DNA of 64,000 nucleotides from Viscum album (Eukaryota; Streptophyta; Magnoliopsida; Santalales; Viscaceae): the NCBI GenBank assembly GCA_963277665.1, contig OY728123.1:628306915-628370914 (forward strand), in the 5' to 3' direction. Under the pieces are notes generated by a model. The model made no database searches, was not told where the DNA came from, and saw only the letters and a program-made list of their open reading frames with translations. How positions within the stretch are numbered: position 1 is the stretch's first letter; the number at the start of each line of letters is the position of its first letter. Both the position numbers and the translations under genes were made by a program. Shown piece by piece: positions 48,301 through 59,599 of this stretch.

Positions 48301-50734
48301 TGGGAAATGATTTTTTATTTTGACCCATTAACATCGTCTTATCATATATAGATAATTTTCTTTTATATAAAACCTTTTAATTTTTTTTTCTATTTGACCA
48401 TATGATTTTTGGAAGGAATTACACTAATGGTATTTATAGTTACTTATGTAACTTATAATTTACATTATAATATTTTTTGTTTATGGAATTAAACTCATAT
48501 TATCGAAAAATAATAATTTCTAATCACATTATAATGGGTTCTTATTCAAAGGATTTTTTTCATCTATATGAAAGTATCCTAATAATTCCTATAATATACT
48601 TTTATGATACCATAAATTTTAATTATATCGATATTTTATGATCATGTATTTTAGATATAATTATCAAAATAATATTCTCAATGAATAATAATTTTTTTGA
48701 AACTATGAATGGATTTATAAGTGGAAATCATTTTCATGTAAAAAATATGATATGAATGTTGGGGCAAGAATTATATATCCCCCCAATTCGCTATGTAATT
48801 ATTTATTATCATGCTATAGCATATTTTTCAGTGGGGGTTTTTATAATGACACTATGATATGTGATTGTGTGATAAGAATTATATTTCTCTCTAATGCATT
48901 AGTTAATCCTATATATCACATGAGATGTCATGTACTACATCATTGAGTGATCCTAATTAAAAATGGGACTCGGTCTACTTTTTCATTATGGTATTGGTAT
49001 TTGTCCTAAAATTATTATAATTGTGTTATTTATTATTTTTTGGTTAAAATATATTGATGTGAAGAATTTTTTTCTATCGGTTTTTTAATGCTCAATCCTC
49101 AGGAAATGATTCACAAAATATGAAAACAAAATGTTGTGAATGAATTATAATAATATGTTCATGTTTCTTGACTAAATATTTATATTCATAATATTGAACC
49201 TAGTATCCTAGAGTTTTTTGTTACTTTATTACATTGGAACTAAATAAAAGTGGCCTCATTCCAAAGGACCAAATTTATAATATTCTCAAAATACTAGATT
49301 CATAATAGAATATAATATACCATTTGAAATTTAAAAAATGAAACTTATTATTTTCAATTACTAAAACATAATTATAATTATCGTATATATTTATATTAAT
49401 CACATAACAATTATTTATAACCTTTGAAAAAAAATCAAAAAATTGTGTGAGATTATGTACTTAATAAGGGTATGCATAAAACAGATGCTAATAGGCATAG
49501 TGAAAATGGTACAAAAAAAATTAATTCCTTATAAATTCTCAGATGAGATTGAAACATAACAATGGATATCATAACATTTAAAATAATATCATGAACACAA
49601 ATTTATAATCTCAAAGTAATAGAATTAAAATGCAATATATCATATGCATACCGTCAAGGCATCTATCTAAGACTTGTTACATAAATGGTTAAGTGCTTGG
49701 AAAAATACCAAAACATGGTTATCTATTGAGATGTGTCGAAACATATATGGAATATATCATTCCCCAACTATCACTTAATATGTTCAATGTATTAATCATA
49801 TGAATGTGATAAATGATAATAAACATGAAAATTGTTACTAAGAAAATACAAAAAATTGATTATAATTTCCCCAATCAACAAACATAATCATAAAACATCA
49901 AAAGTATCTCAGATAATAATATAAAATTATAAATACCTGGTAAATTGTGAAATTCAGAAAATAAAGTTAAAATATATTAACATGCTTTAAAATTTCATCA
50001 GATTGCATTTTTGGAAAAATACCCATTTCATTTTGAAATAGCATATTCGGAATATAAAAAATTATCAAATATTAGGGAAATAATTTACATTGGATGGAAA
50101 ATTTTAAACCTATAATTGAATATTTCAATAATTTTCTGTGTGTAATGGAAAAAACCATTCATTCTATAAAGTAAAAAAAACATTCCTCTCAAAAATTTTA
50201 AAAGTGAAAAAGTACATCATTCAAAAAATGGTAGGAAGATTTTTATTAACCCATTTTTTTCAAAAACAAATAATTGAATAAATGAGATTTATGAATAATT
50301 AGTTAATTAAAAAATTATTATTTAAAAAAGATAATGTAAATATGGATGTGAAATAAAAATATTACCTATTGAGAAAAAAACAATGCTGGTTTTCTTTAAA
50401 ACAATGCCTTTAGTATCTTAATAACATAATGAGTTGGAAATGAAGGAAAAAAATTTAATTTTGATAAAAATCTAGGATAGAAGAAAATTTTTTAGGATAC
50501 TATATTTTATAAGTAGAAATATTAATTGGTCACCCAAATCACATCCCTTAAAATTTTATTAAGAAAATAATTTTTATAGTTAAAACACTTAGTGTAAAGA
50601 GTGTTCAAAAAAATATGTAGAAAAAGGTTACACAGAAAAATATATCAAATAAAAAACAATGAAGGGGAAACAAAAGAAGGTGTTATTTTTTAACATTAAA
50701 AACATCAAGATCATGCAAGTTCCTCATCATGTTC
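42351..50734. other. Long AT-rich unassigned region
   Basis: Over 8 kb with no gene that I can support. Noticeable patches include 42480-42980, which has TATATAAGG-like and GGGGACT blocks and may be an old LTR core. A GC-richer patch lies at 43360-43560. A short hairpin, TTGGGGGATT/AATCCCCAA, is at 44959-44981, and a small GC-richer island at 46680-46760. Long open frames here are few and fall in low-complexity sequence. Most of this is probably unreadable LTR element debris. Confidence 0.4.
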
Positions 50735-51240
50735 CAATGATAGTTTTTATAAGATCATTGAATGTAGCACAAAAAATGTTCAAACTGCACTTTCTTGAAG
50801 CATAGACCCTCTACCACAAAGAAATGAGAACACATAGTGGCTATGTGATGTTTTCTACCTCAACTACAAATAATTCATCCCAATGGTTTCCATGATTTTA
50901 AAGTCTACCCATTAACCAACTCTCCACTATAAGACAAGAACATATATAATTCTGATGAAGTGATTGTCTTCACATAAAATCAAAAATATCGACATGCATC
51001 CCTACAACAACATGAAAACCACATGAAAATATGCAGTGGTCCTCGGAATAACATTAACAAAAGAATTAATATTTAACACCAATATAGTCAACAAAGGAAT
51101 GAAAATATTAATCTATTTTGCAAGATTTTCAGTTCGAGCCAAAACTAGTGCTTGGCAGACTACCATACCATAATCAAGCTACAAGAGAATATCTCAAAAA
51201 ATGTGGATATTCATTGTAGTTCCAGGCTATGATTTTTGGA
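50735..51240 (-). pseudogene. L1 ORF2 endonuclease remnant
   Basis: Reading leftwards from 51240: I-I-A-W-N-Y-N-E-Y-P opens like 'MKILAWNCRGLG', the start of plant L1 ORF2. About 290 bases on comes G-F-H-V-V-V-G-M-H-V-D-I-F ('GFSGGIW..W...VDV'). At 50807-50740 R-V-Y-A-S-R..L-N-I-F-C-A-T-F-N-D-L-I-K-T-I-I-G matches 'VYASP...LR..FW..LNDI...I..PW...GDFN'. This is an apurinic-type endonuclease that would nick target DNA. Stops interrupt the frame and the GDFN end is lost. Confidence 0.7.
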
Positions 51241-51426
51241 TTAAATCAAGACCCATTTTGAAACTAACAATTCCTCATTACATTATTTTATAATTTTTCT
51301 CAAAACAATTTGAATAAAATCCTCTAATAAGGTTCTCTTATAAAATCATGGTATCAAAACGTTCAGAAACATAGTCATTCGAAATAAAGCAATACTAGAT
51401 ACCAAATATAATCCTTGAAGAATCAC

Positions 51427-51464
<38 letters not shown>
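51427..51464 (+). repeat. (AT)n(GT)n microsatellite
   Basis: An AT dinucleotide run at 51427-51442 is followed directly by a GT run to 51464. It lies between the ORF1 and endonuclease remnants of the LINE. Confidence 0.95.
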
Positions 51465-52163
51465 TTGTGGAGAAATTTAGTCATGAGGAATCCTAATAGT
51501 GAAATATAAAAACCACTAAGTTTCAAAACAACCACTCAAGTCATCCAATGAGTAAAAAAATTTAGTGATAGTATCCATGATAAATAATGAAAACACAGCC
51601 TCAAGGAAACACATCAACAAGAATATAAATATAATTCCAGAAAATAGGTGTGTTTATATTTAAAAAGGTACATCGATTTATCTACATTCTTATAAGTCCA
51701 TTTTCAGGCACAAAAATATCTAGATTCCTCTCCACCAATGAGAAAATAATTGCATATGACTAAAGAAAAATAAGTATAGGACAAATAAGATTCATTTATT
51801 AGAAATGATCTTAAAATATTGTCATTAATTTGATTTAATTTCTCTACCATCCAGATGATAATTATATTTCATATTTGAAGGTAGGTCTCCAATGAAATTT
51901 CGTTATTACAATATATTTTAAATATTACCTCATTGTTATTTTTAATCTATACCTCTAATTACTCACTCACTACATCGTTATATTGAAAGGCATCCCTCAT
52001 AGCTGGATCCTCATCTCCATCATTCATAGGATCATAAAAAATAATTTTAGCAAGTGGTATAATTATCTACAGTAGTGAGGGAATAAGGATTTTTTTCTTC
52101 TTAGATTCCTCAAAGGATCTCGTAACTATTATTCACTCAATATGAGAACACGATCTAAAATTC

Positions 52164-52406
52164 ATGTATTTTTTTGTTAATTTTCATAATAAAGTCATTT
52201 GGTTCAACCATTGGTTTTTTTTCATATCCTATCACTTGACTAATACAATGTATCATCAATTTTTTTGCTTAATCAGGATCCTCCTACAAGGATTCACTAT
52301 AATTAGATGCTTCATTCATGTCCTTCTCATGAAATGGTTGTATAAAATCTGTTATTGCTGCTGGATTCATATGTACATCATTTGTCACATTATATTCAAC
52401 ATATGA
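52164..52406 (+). other. Open frame in the LINE spacer, not supported as a gene
   Basis: An 80-codon frame rich in F, I, Y and H on the strand opposite to the LINE. It has no motif and a composition typical of AT-rich non-coding DNA. It overlies the expected end of LINE ORF1 or the ORF1-ORF2 spacer. Confidence 0.1.
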
Positions 52407-52679
52407 TTGAACAATATTAGAAACAAATTCAACATGTAATAGATGATTTTTATAGCAGAACGGATCAGAACACAGAACATCAATTTTAAAAGGATCCTGA
52501 TAGTTCTTGGGGGGACCAGAAGTTATCCCCTTCTGTTCACCTTTTTTAATACATATTAAATTATTGAGATAACATTATTCATGTGATCTAATCTCTCATT
52601 CCTTTTATTAGTGCCCACTTTTAAGACAGCTAGTGCAGTAATATGTAAGAGTTTCAAAGATGACCTCTTGGAGAAATTG

Positions 52680-53200
52680 TTTGTCACTAGTTATCAAAAT
52701 GTGAGATGGTAGGATTTTCGAATTATCAAATTTTGTAAATTTTCATTCAATAGATGTTTACAAAATAATTTTAATGATTTTATATAGTTTGATATGTTTC
52801 CCAAGAAAGATAGTACTCAAAAAAGTGCTTCTTGTTTAATGATATGGAGAGGCAAACCTGAAAATCCCAACCAAATAGGGGAAATGAGAGGCTTTATATC
52901 AGTGTGGAAACCAGGGAACCATTTCAAGACATTCATGGAGAATCCAATGAAGGAAATGGAACTACCTATCTAAATCCAATAGTAATACTTTTTAAAAAAA
53001 AATGAAAAATCACATGCAATGTGATCAATAGAATAACATGGAGTTCCGTAAAACCAAGAGCATCCAATGTTTTTCTTAGAAAGAATAAAGAAGGACTATG
53101 TTTGATAAATTTTAATCAAGAAAAACTCATATTTCAGAGGTAAGTAAGCTGACCTCTTTGTTTGTAAAATAAATCGCATCATGGCCCTTGTGTCAAAATT
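52680..53200 (-). pseudogene. LINE ORF1 DUF4283-like domain remnant
   Basis: The frame from about 52960 reads M-N-V-L-K-W-F-P-G-F, then P-I-W-L-G-F-S-G-L-P-L-H-I and K-Q-E-A-L-F (to 52820), then V-L-S-F-L-G-N. The family pattern is 'MRVFKWTPDF...PIVPVWI.LPGLPLHLF.KEALF.IAS.LGTP'. DUF4283 is the RNA-binding-type N-terminal domain of plant L1 ORF1 and of related zinc-knuckle proteins. Upstream to 53200 the domain start is poorly readable. Because an L1 endonuclease lies downstream on the same strand, a LINE origin is preferred over a host gene. Confidence 0.7.
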
Positions 53201-53639
53201 CCTTCAGCTCAATACCTATCAAAATATTTATTTCACCTTGAACATTCTAAATTTGTTCATGCCCAACAACGACATCTAAGAAGGATCTATGATCCGAGTA
53301 AGGGTTTATCCTATAATCATTAAGGGGTGTGTTATATTAAGGTTCCATCTCCATTCTCCCTAGTTATATTTTTTTAAATATCAAATAATTAAATAAAAGT
53401 ATACTTTAAGAAAAATAATTCAAAATTATGATGAGATTACCCAAGAAACCCTTCACTTAAGTTTGATTTCCTTTATATGCGTCCAAACCACCTCTATATT
53501 AAAAATACATTTATTATAAATATATTATGGAAACATTATAACATATTTCATACCATATATGACTTACTTATAATCTTTTATCACAAATCTATTGAAAATT
53601 TATTTTTAAAATTATTATGTTGGCTATTAACAGCTTTGT

Positions 53640-54330
53640 TATTCATGTGATTTTTGATTCGGTATTTCTGTTCCTTGTACTTGATTCATGGTTTCATCAT
53701 ATCCATATTGGTGATAATCATATAAATATTATATATTTTCATTTTATATGTCATTATATAAATCTAAAAAATTTATATATTTAAAAACTAATTACATTGT
53801 TCATGGAGACGATAGGCCGTATGTACACATGAAGGATATTTTTCATTTTCCTAAAAATGAAGCAATATAATGTTAAATAATAATTCTATTAAAAGAAACA
53901 TTTTTTATCATCTCTATCATATGGATATCAAAAATACATCCTTATTAACATCTATGTAAATAAGAAATAAAAACTGATTCATATTGTGTCATTTAGGGGA
54001 TAGTCAACATGCATTCACTAGCGATGTTATTGTTTTCCAATATATTGCATGGTATGAAAGTAGATGTGATAAAATAATTATATAAGTAATAATATTTGAT
54101 AAACACCATATAAATACATATATTCCTTAATTATACCCAACCATAATAGTTGTGATCGAAAAAAATACATTAGTTTGTGCGGCGTAAGTTCATTGTACAT
54201 ATAATAGATGGTTTATTATCCCATTTGATGGAAGAATATCTTCATATAGCTTCAAAAATCAACATAACAACATGTCAATATATTATATATTGTTTCTTTA
54301 TATTTTAAATTTTAAGATATAATTAAATTC
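53640..54330 (-). repeat. C-family LTR fragment 1
   Basis: Resembles 27500-28190 in the right C LTR: TTCATGGAGACGATAGGCCG against TTCATGGAGATGGTAAGTCA, and ATACCCAACCATAATA against AACCCAACCATAATA. The strand follows from the orientation of C. It suggests a further, more damaged insertion of the same family. Confidence 0.55.
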
Positions 54331-56179
54331 AGTATGACGATAATTAAAAAGAAACATCTTATTGAATAATGTTACTTTCTCTAAGTAAATATCTTCTTGA
54401 TCTCCTATAAATTGTTATATGGTTGGCCTTTTTGTATGAAAAATAGCCCTAAAATGTGTATAAATATTTTTAAAAATATTTTTTATTCGATTTTCTCAAT
54501 ATAGTTTGTATGTAAATATCATTAAATATTCTATAATTCTGTGTCTTTAAACTAGAATTCATTACATTCAATCCCAAATAACATTTATGTTTAGCATTTT
54601 TGAAAATTATATATTAATAGATACATAAAAATACCATGAATTAAAAATTATACACTTATTCTCAGTATCATTTTTTACACAATATAAAATATTTAATGTC
54701 AAACATTATTTTAATTTAAGATATATTTTAAATACTTTAACCATGACTTATTCATCACACCTACCCATCCTTAAAACCTATGAGAAATATTTTAAAAACC
54801 ATATATGATAAATATAACACTTTAAGGGACATAAAAAGTATAAATATGTACATCCGAGTTAAATCCATAAGAGAAACACACTGTAAACTCCCAAGTTGTT
54901 TCCTATCAATACAACAGACAATATCTAATGTATTTGTTGCATATAATGGGGCCCAACCATTATATAATCTACATCAGGCTCAACCATACCTCATGAACTA
55001 TAATAGGGAAAACTCGTCCTATAAGACATATCAGGCTAAGACATTTCACAGAAATAATGATCTTGTACCATATCATAAATATCAAATTTTATTCTAATTC
55101 CTTTTCATCATAATACCACATAAAACTTATTTTAACCTGTATGCAATATAAGTTTGTATATCAAAATAAACATTTTTTTGAAAACCCATTTTAAAAAATA
55201 AAATATGAATAATGATAGTAAAAATGGTTTTTATTTGAATAAAACCAAATGTATTGTAAAATAATTCAAAAACCAGAAAAGTTTTGTTGTGGTGGGAAAA
55301 TATATTGTTGTCATATATGTTAAAATAGGACATTATTTTTTTCTTTTGTAAATAAAATGTCAAAACAATTAGTATAATCACTATTTTTGATATCCATTAA
55401 AACAAATTAAACTGAGATTTTAAATTTCGATTATAATTTTTCAATTTCAATATTTAATTATAAATTAAAATTTTCTAAGTATATTTATATGGGAGAGAAA
55501 GAGTTTAAATTGAAAAATTTAAAAATATTTTTTAAAATAAGGTCACGTACTAGGGGTCTGACATGTCAGATATATTCATTATCCTCCGGGATAATAAATA
55601 GATGTTAATTATTTACATGATTAAGAACATTTTACAGGCTTATTATTCCTTTTATTTCTTTTTAATGATCAATTAATTGATCAATTATGACCACATCATA
55701 CATTTTGATAGCATTCAGGTCATAGGATGAAAATGACATTAGTCGGTTGACTACTATCAATGAGTAACAAACCCATATTATTTAGTTAAATAATCATGAA
55801 ATAATCATGATTTTTAAAACTGAATTCTTCTTTCAAAACCAATTATGAATGATTGTTTTGGAAAATTTACTATTTTATAATCATTTATATGGTAGGGCAT
55901 TTATACACATGGGTAATATATCCATTTTTCGATGATCATTATAGAAAACAAATTATTTATAATTTTATATTTAATTAATTATAATTATATTATAAATAGA
56001 ATATTATCTGATTAAAAAATATTATATGTATATAGATATCTTAAATGTGATGTGGTTATGAAAGCAAAATCACTTTTTTTATGGTGGTTGTACACTAGAT
56101 GAATACACGTATGAAATTATAATTTTTTAGTGAATGGAAATGTGAGAAAATAGGTGTCATATTATATTTCAAAAATGAT
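54331..56179. other. Unassigned sequence between C-like fragments
   Basis: AT-rich. It includes an open frame of 105 codons (+ strand, 54780-55097) whose translation is rich in N, Y, Q and K and matches no family I know. A small GC-richer patch at 55540-55590 has no recognised function. It may be internal sequence of the element whose LTR fragments lie on either side. Confidence 0.3.
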
Positions 56180-56213
56180 ATATATATATAATCAATATAT
56201 ATATATATATTGA
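56179..56213. repeat. AT dinucleotide runs with a 22-bp perfect palindrome
   Basis: Two TA runs are separated by ATCA. The second lies inside a perfect palindrome running from TCAATAT to ATATTGA (56192-56213). Typical unstable AT-rich simple repeat. Confidence 0.9.
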
Positions 56214-56229
56214 ATCCATTATTATAACC

Positions 56230-56400
56230 ATATTAAATAGGTGGTGACAGAAAATGAAGTAGAATAGTTCATGGGGAGGTTCTCTACAATAAACATATAC
56301 GATGGATTTATTTCCCATTTGATAGAGGTCGTAGATGGATATAGATTATTACATTAACATAATGACACCACTAAATTTGGGTCCATTTTGATCACTTCTT
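56230..56400 (-). repeat. C-family LTR fragment 2
   Basis: GGTTCTCTACAATAAACATA and the following TACGATGGATTTATTTCCCA match TAGTTCTCTATAAACATA and ACGGCATGTATGTTACCCA at 18550-18590 in the left C LTR. It also resembles 54190-54300 about 2.05 kb upstream in the same orientation. Confidence 0.5.
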
Positions 56401-59177
56401 TACACATATATATTTGTTTTTAATATTTGTTAACTTTTATGAAGTTTTTGATGATATCAATTTTTTACTATATATCGGAAAATATAATTTCCGTAAATGA
56501 ATAAATATGCCATAAATGGACTGTTTTTTATTTCATAAACCATTTCCCATTAAAATATATGATAAAATTATATTCAAAAAAATTAAATCTATGGATATAA
56601 AATTATTTATTTTAAAATAAGATTAATGTCATTTTATTGATGATTCATTTAATTTAAAATTTAAAACTACAATAAAAATGGAAATATATTATATTTAAAT
56701 AGAACCCATTTAATTTTAAATTTTCATTAAAAATATACATGTAACTCATGAACTTCATGATATGATATTAATTTCGTATTTTTTAAAATTATTTTAATAA
56801 TTTTCATACTCATTTCACAAGCAATGTGTTAGTGTTGCATAATAATTTATGTTAATTATTTCATAAAACAATCAAAAATAATTTCCAATGAAATATAATT
56901 CATTAATATTTGAAATGAAAATTTTGATCTAAATATATCCATTATTTATCATTTTATCATAAATTTAAAAAAAATTATAATACATAGAAACATGTTTTTG
57001 ACATTTCTTTATATAAAATAACATAATAGTAAAAATAAAGGAAAAAATGAAAAATAGAAATATATTATACTATAATATGTTTATGGATGAAAACTAATCA
57101 TACAATAAAATTAATTCATGTGTTAGGATTTACTTTTAGTCTATAAAAAAAATTATTTTTAGTAATAAACTATCCCATTTTACCTTTACTTCAATAACAA
57201 AATTTATTATAAATGCTATTCATAATGAAAAAAATAAAAGAGATGTATTTAAAAAAGTTGGGAATCCTAATTGAAAACATGGAATCAATTTTTTATGCTA
57301 CCAAATTTATTTTATTAAAAATTTAATCTTAAATTAAATTATAAAAAAGACACATAAAATAGTTTTTTTCATAAAATTGTCCTTCATAAAGTTAAAAATG
57401 TTTTTATACTAAAAGGAAGTGTATAATTAATTATAAAAAATAATTTCATTATTTTCAATCAATATGGACTATTTAAATTTTAAAATTAATAAAATATTTA
57501 ATTTTTATTTTCAAATACTGAAAATGAAAAGAAAATTTAAAATTAAAATATTCATTTTCACTATTCACTAATAAACTAACCATTTCTGAAAATTCATAAA
57601 ATTTCACCTTAATTTAATTTTATTATACTGATTTTAAAAATTAATTGCATTTTGATAAATATTTTTTTTTAATTTTCTAGAAATTAGAAATAATATTTTC
57701 TCATAAAAAAGATAAATCATTTTTTCATAAAATGTATTTTAAAAGAATAAAATTACATCTATAAATATTTATTGACAATTTACTAATTATATGAAAATAA
57801 AATTTAATTCAGTATTTACTATATATATTTCATAAATCTTTTAATAATATTCATATCCTATAATTATTTAGATATTTTAAAATAGTCAAAATAATAATAC
57901 ATGTTTTTTAGTCTCAATGTTTCATATCGTATTTGATATCGAATATATTTTTCTTTATTATTAAGTCATGAAGTATTATATTCTCCCTTTTTTATAAATT
58001 GAATCCTCTCAATTTGAACTTATTCTCAGAGATCAAGGGTTTGACTTCAAAAAATTCCATTGTTGAAATCACAAATCAAAAAAATTGTTAATAAAACTAC
58101 CTTTTGAAATGAGGGAAAGGGAAATGTGGCGGTTTTCTTGAATAAAACATAACTATGATTCAAAATTGGATCACAATATTTTAATGTGAAAATTTTGACT
58201 TGAAGGGAAAAAATAATTTCTATATAAAAATGTTGAGTGATGAAGATCATTAAAAATATGTTTGTGAATGATCGGGATGAAGTGAACAACCACAAAACCC
58301 TGAACTAAATTGCTGTGAAAAAGTCCATCAGTTAAATTGAAGAGAAAGTAATAGAATATATTTGGACATATTTTTACTATAATTTTGGATTTTATTTAAT
58401 AAATAGTTTAATAATATAAGTAAATATACTAACATGTTATGTATAATATCATCCTTTCATCAACTTCCACCATAATCTCATCTTTTTTTCCAAAGAATTT
58501 ATTTTCCACCAGAATTTTTCATAGCTGGAGGAATAAAATAAACATCCTTTTGATCATATACCTCTTGTAAATGATAAAAAGATATATCTATTGACCAAAA
58601 ACCAAAATTACTGTCACAAGTTAATATAATTTCCAAAATGAATAAATATCCATATAAATAAATATAACATTTATCTCCAAAATTCCACTGTAATTTCTAT
58701 AGATCAACTAAATTATTCAGTGAATAAGTAACCAAAAAATACTTTCAAACATTCCTAAGTGATTTAGAACATAAACATTATAATTATTTAATAAGATATT
58801 CTTCCAAGATAAATTTAGCATTTCTCTACCACTAATATCAATAACACTTATTGTATCATACCAAAACTGTATATGGAATAGTCGTATAATCACCAAGATA
58901 ATATAATAACATCCAAAAATGAATATAAAAATAGAAAATATGAACTAAAAATATATATTCTTCCATAATATAATTAATCCTTTAATCCAAAAAAATGATT
59001 TATATTCTTCTTACACAAACCATACAATGTTCCCAAAAAATAAAGAGATCTTTTTTGAAATAACATTAATCACTTTATCACCAAATCAATTTTCAAACCC
59101 ATTATAAAATATATATTAAAAAATATTCCTAATATAAATATAATCAATATTTTTTATTTCATATAAACAAGAACATC
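56401..59177. other. AT-rich unassigned region
   Basis: About 2.8 kb dominated by A and T runs. A slightly GC-richer patch at 58000-58330 might be LTR-derived, but I cannot assign it. No coding motif seen on either strand. Confidence 0.35.
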
Positions 59178-59290
59178 ATGTTTTCAAGTGGTAGGTAATT
59201 CACCATTGTCACCCTTCAGTTGTTTGTTCAAGCCTTACAGCTATGACAGATGTGACTGGATGGCATTTTACATAAATCTATTTTAATATA
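59178..59290 (+). mobile_element. Possible tRNA-derived SINE fragment
   Basis: A short island of higher complexity in AT-rich DNA. CAAGTGGTAGG (59185-59195) resembles an RNA polymerase III A box, and TTGTTCAAGCC (59224-59234) resembles a B box (GGTTCRANNCC). They are 39 bases apart, as in tRNA heads of SINEs. A 3' tail and target duplications were not found, so this is tentative. Confidence 0.3.
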
Positions 59291-59599
59291 ACTTTAATTA
59301 ATTTCATAATAATATAATAAACATAATATAACATGTTTATAATAATCAAATCTCTTTTTAACTTCTATCATTTTCTATATACATTAGTTTTCCATAAAAT
59401 CAAATAATATTATTTGACTATCATCTCGAACATATTAACATATAGGGTTATTTATCTTTTATCATATATCCTTAAATGAGTATTTCAAAAAAAGTATAAC
59501 CCTTTAACTAAACAAGTTTCCAATGTTATCAATTTCATATATATTATTTTTCCATGTATTAATATAAAAATTTATAGAATCCTGGAATTCTCTGTAGTT

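Larger units (their letters stand above)
50735..53200 (-). mobile_element. L1-type LINE remnant, 5' half
   Basis: On the minus strand a DUF4283-like ORF1 domain (53200-52680) is followed 1.4 kb later by an L1-type endonuclease (51240-50735). This is the order of plant L1 elements: ORF1, then ORF2 with endonuclease, RT and RNase H. Downstream of 50735 the sequence becomes AT-rich and no RT motif is visible, so only the 5' half remains. The interval is richer in G and C than its surroundings. Confidence 0.7.
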
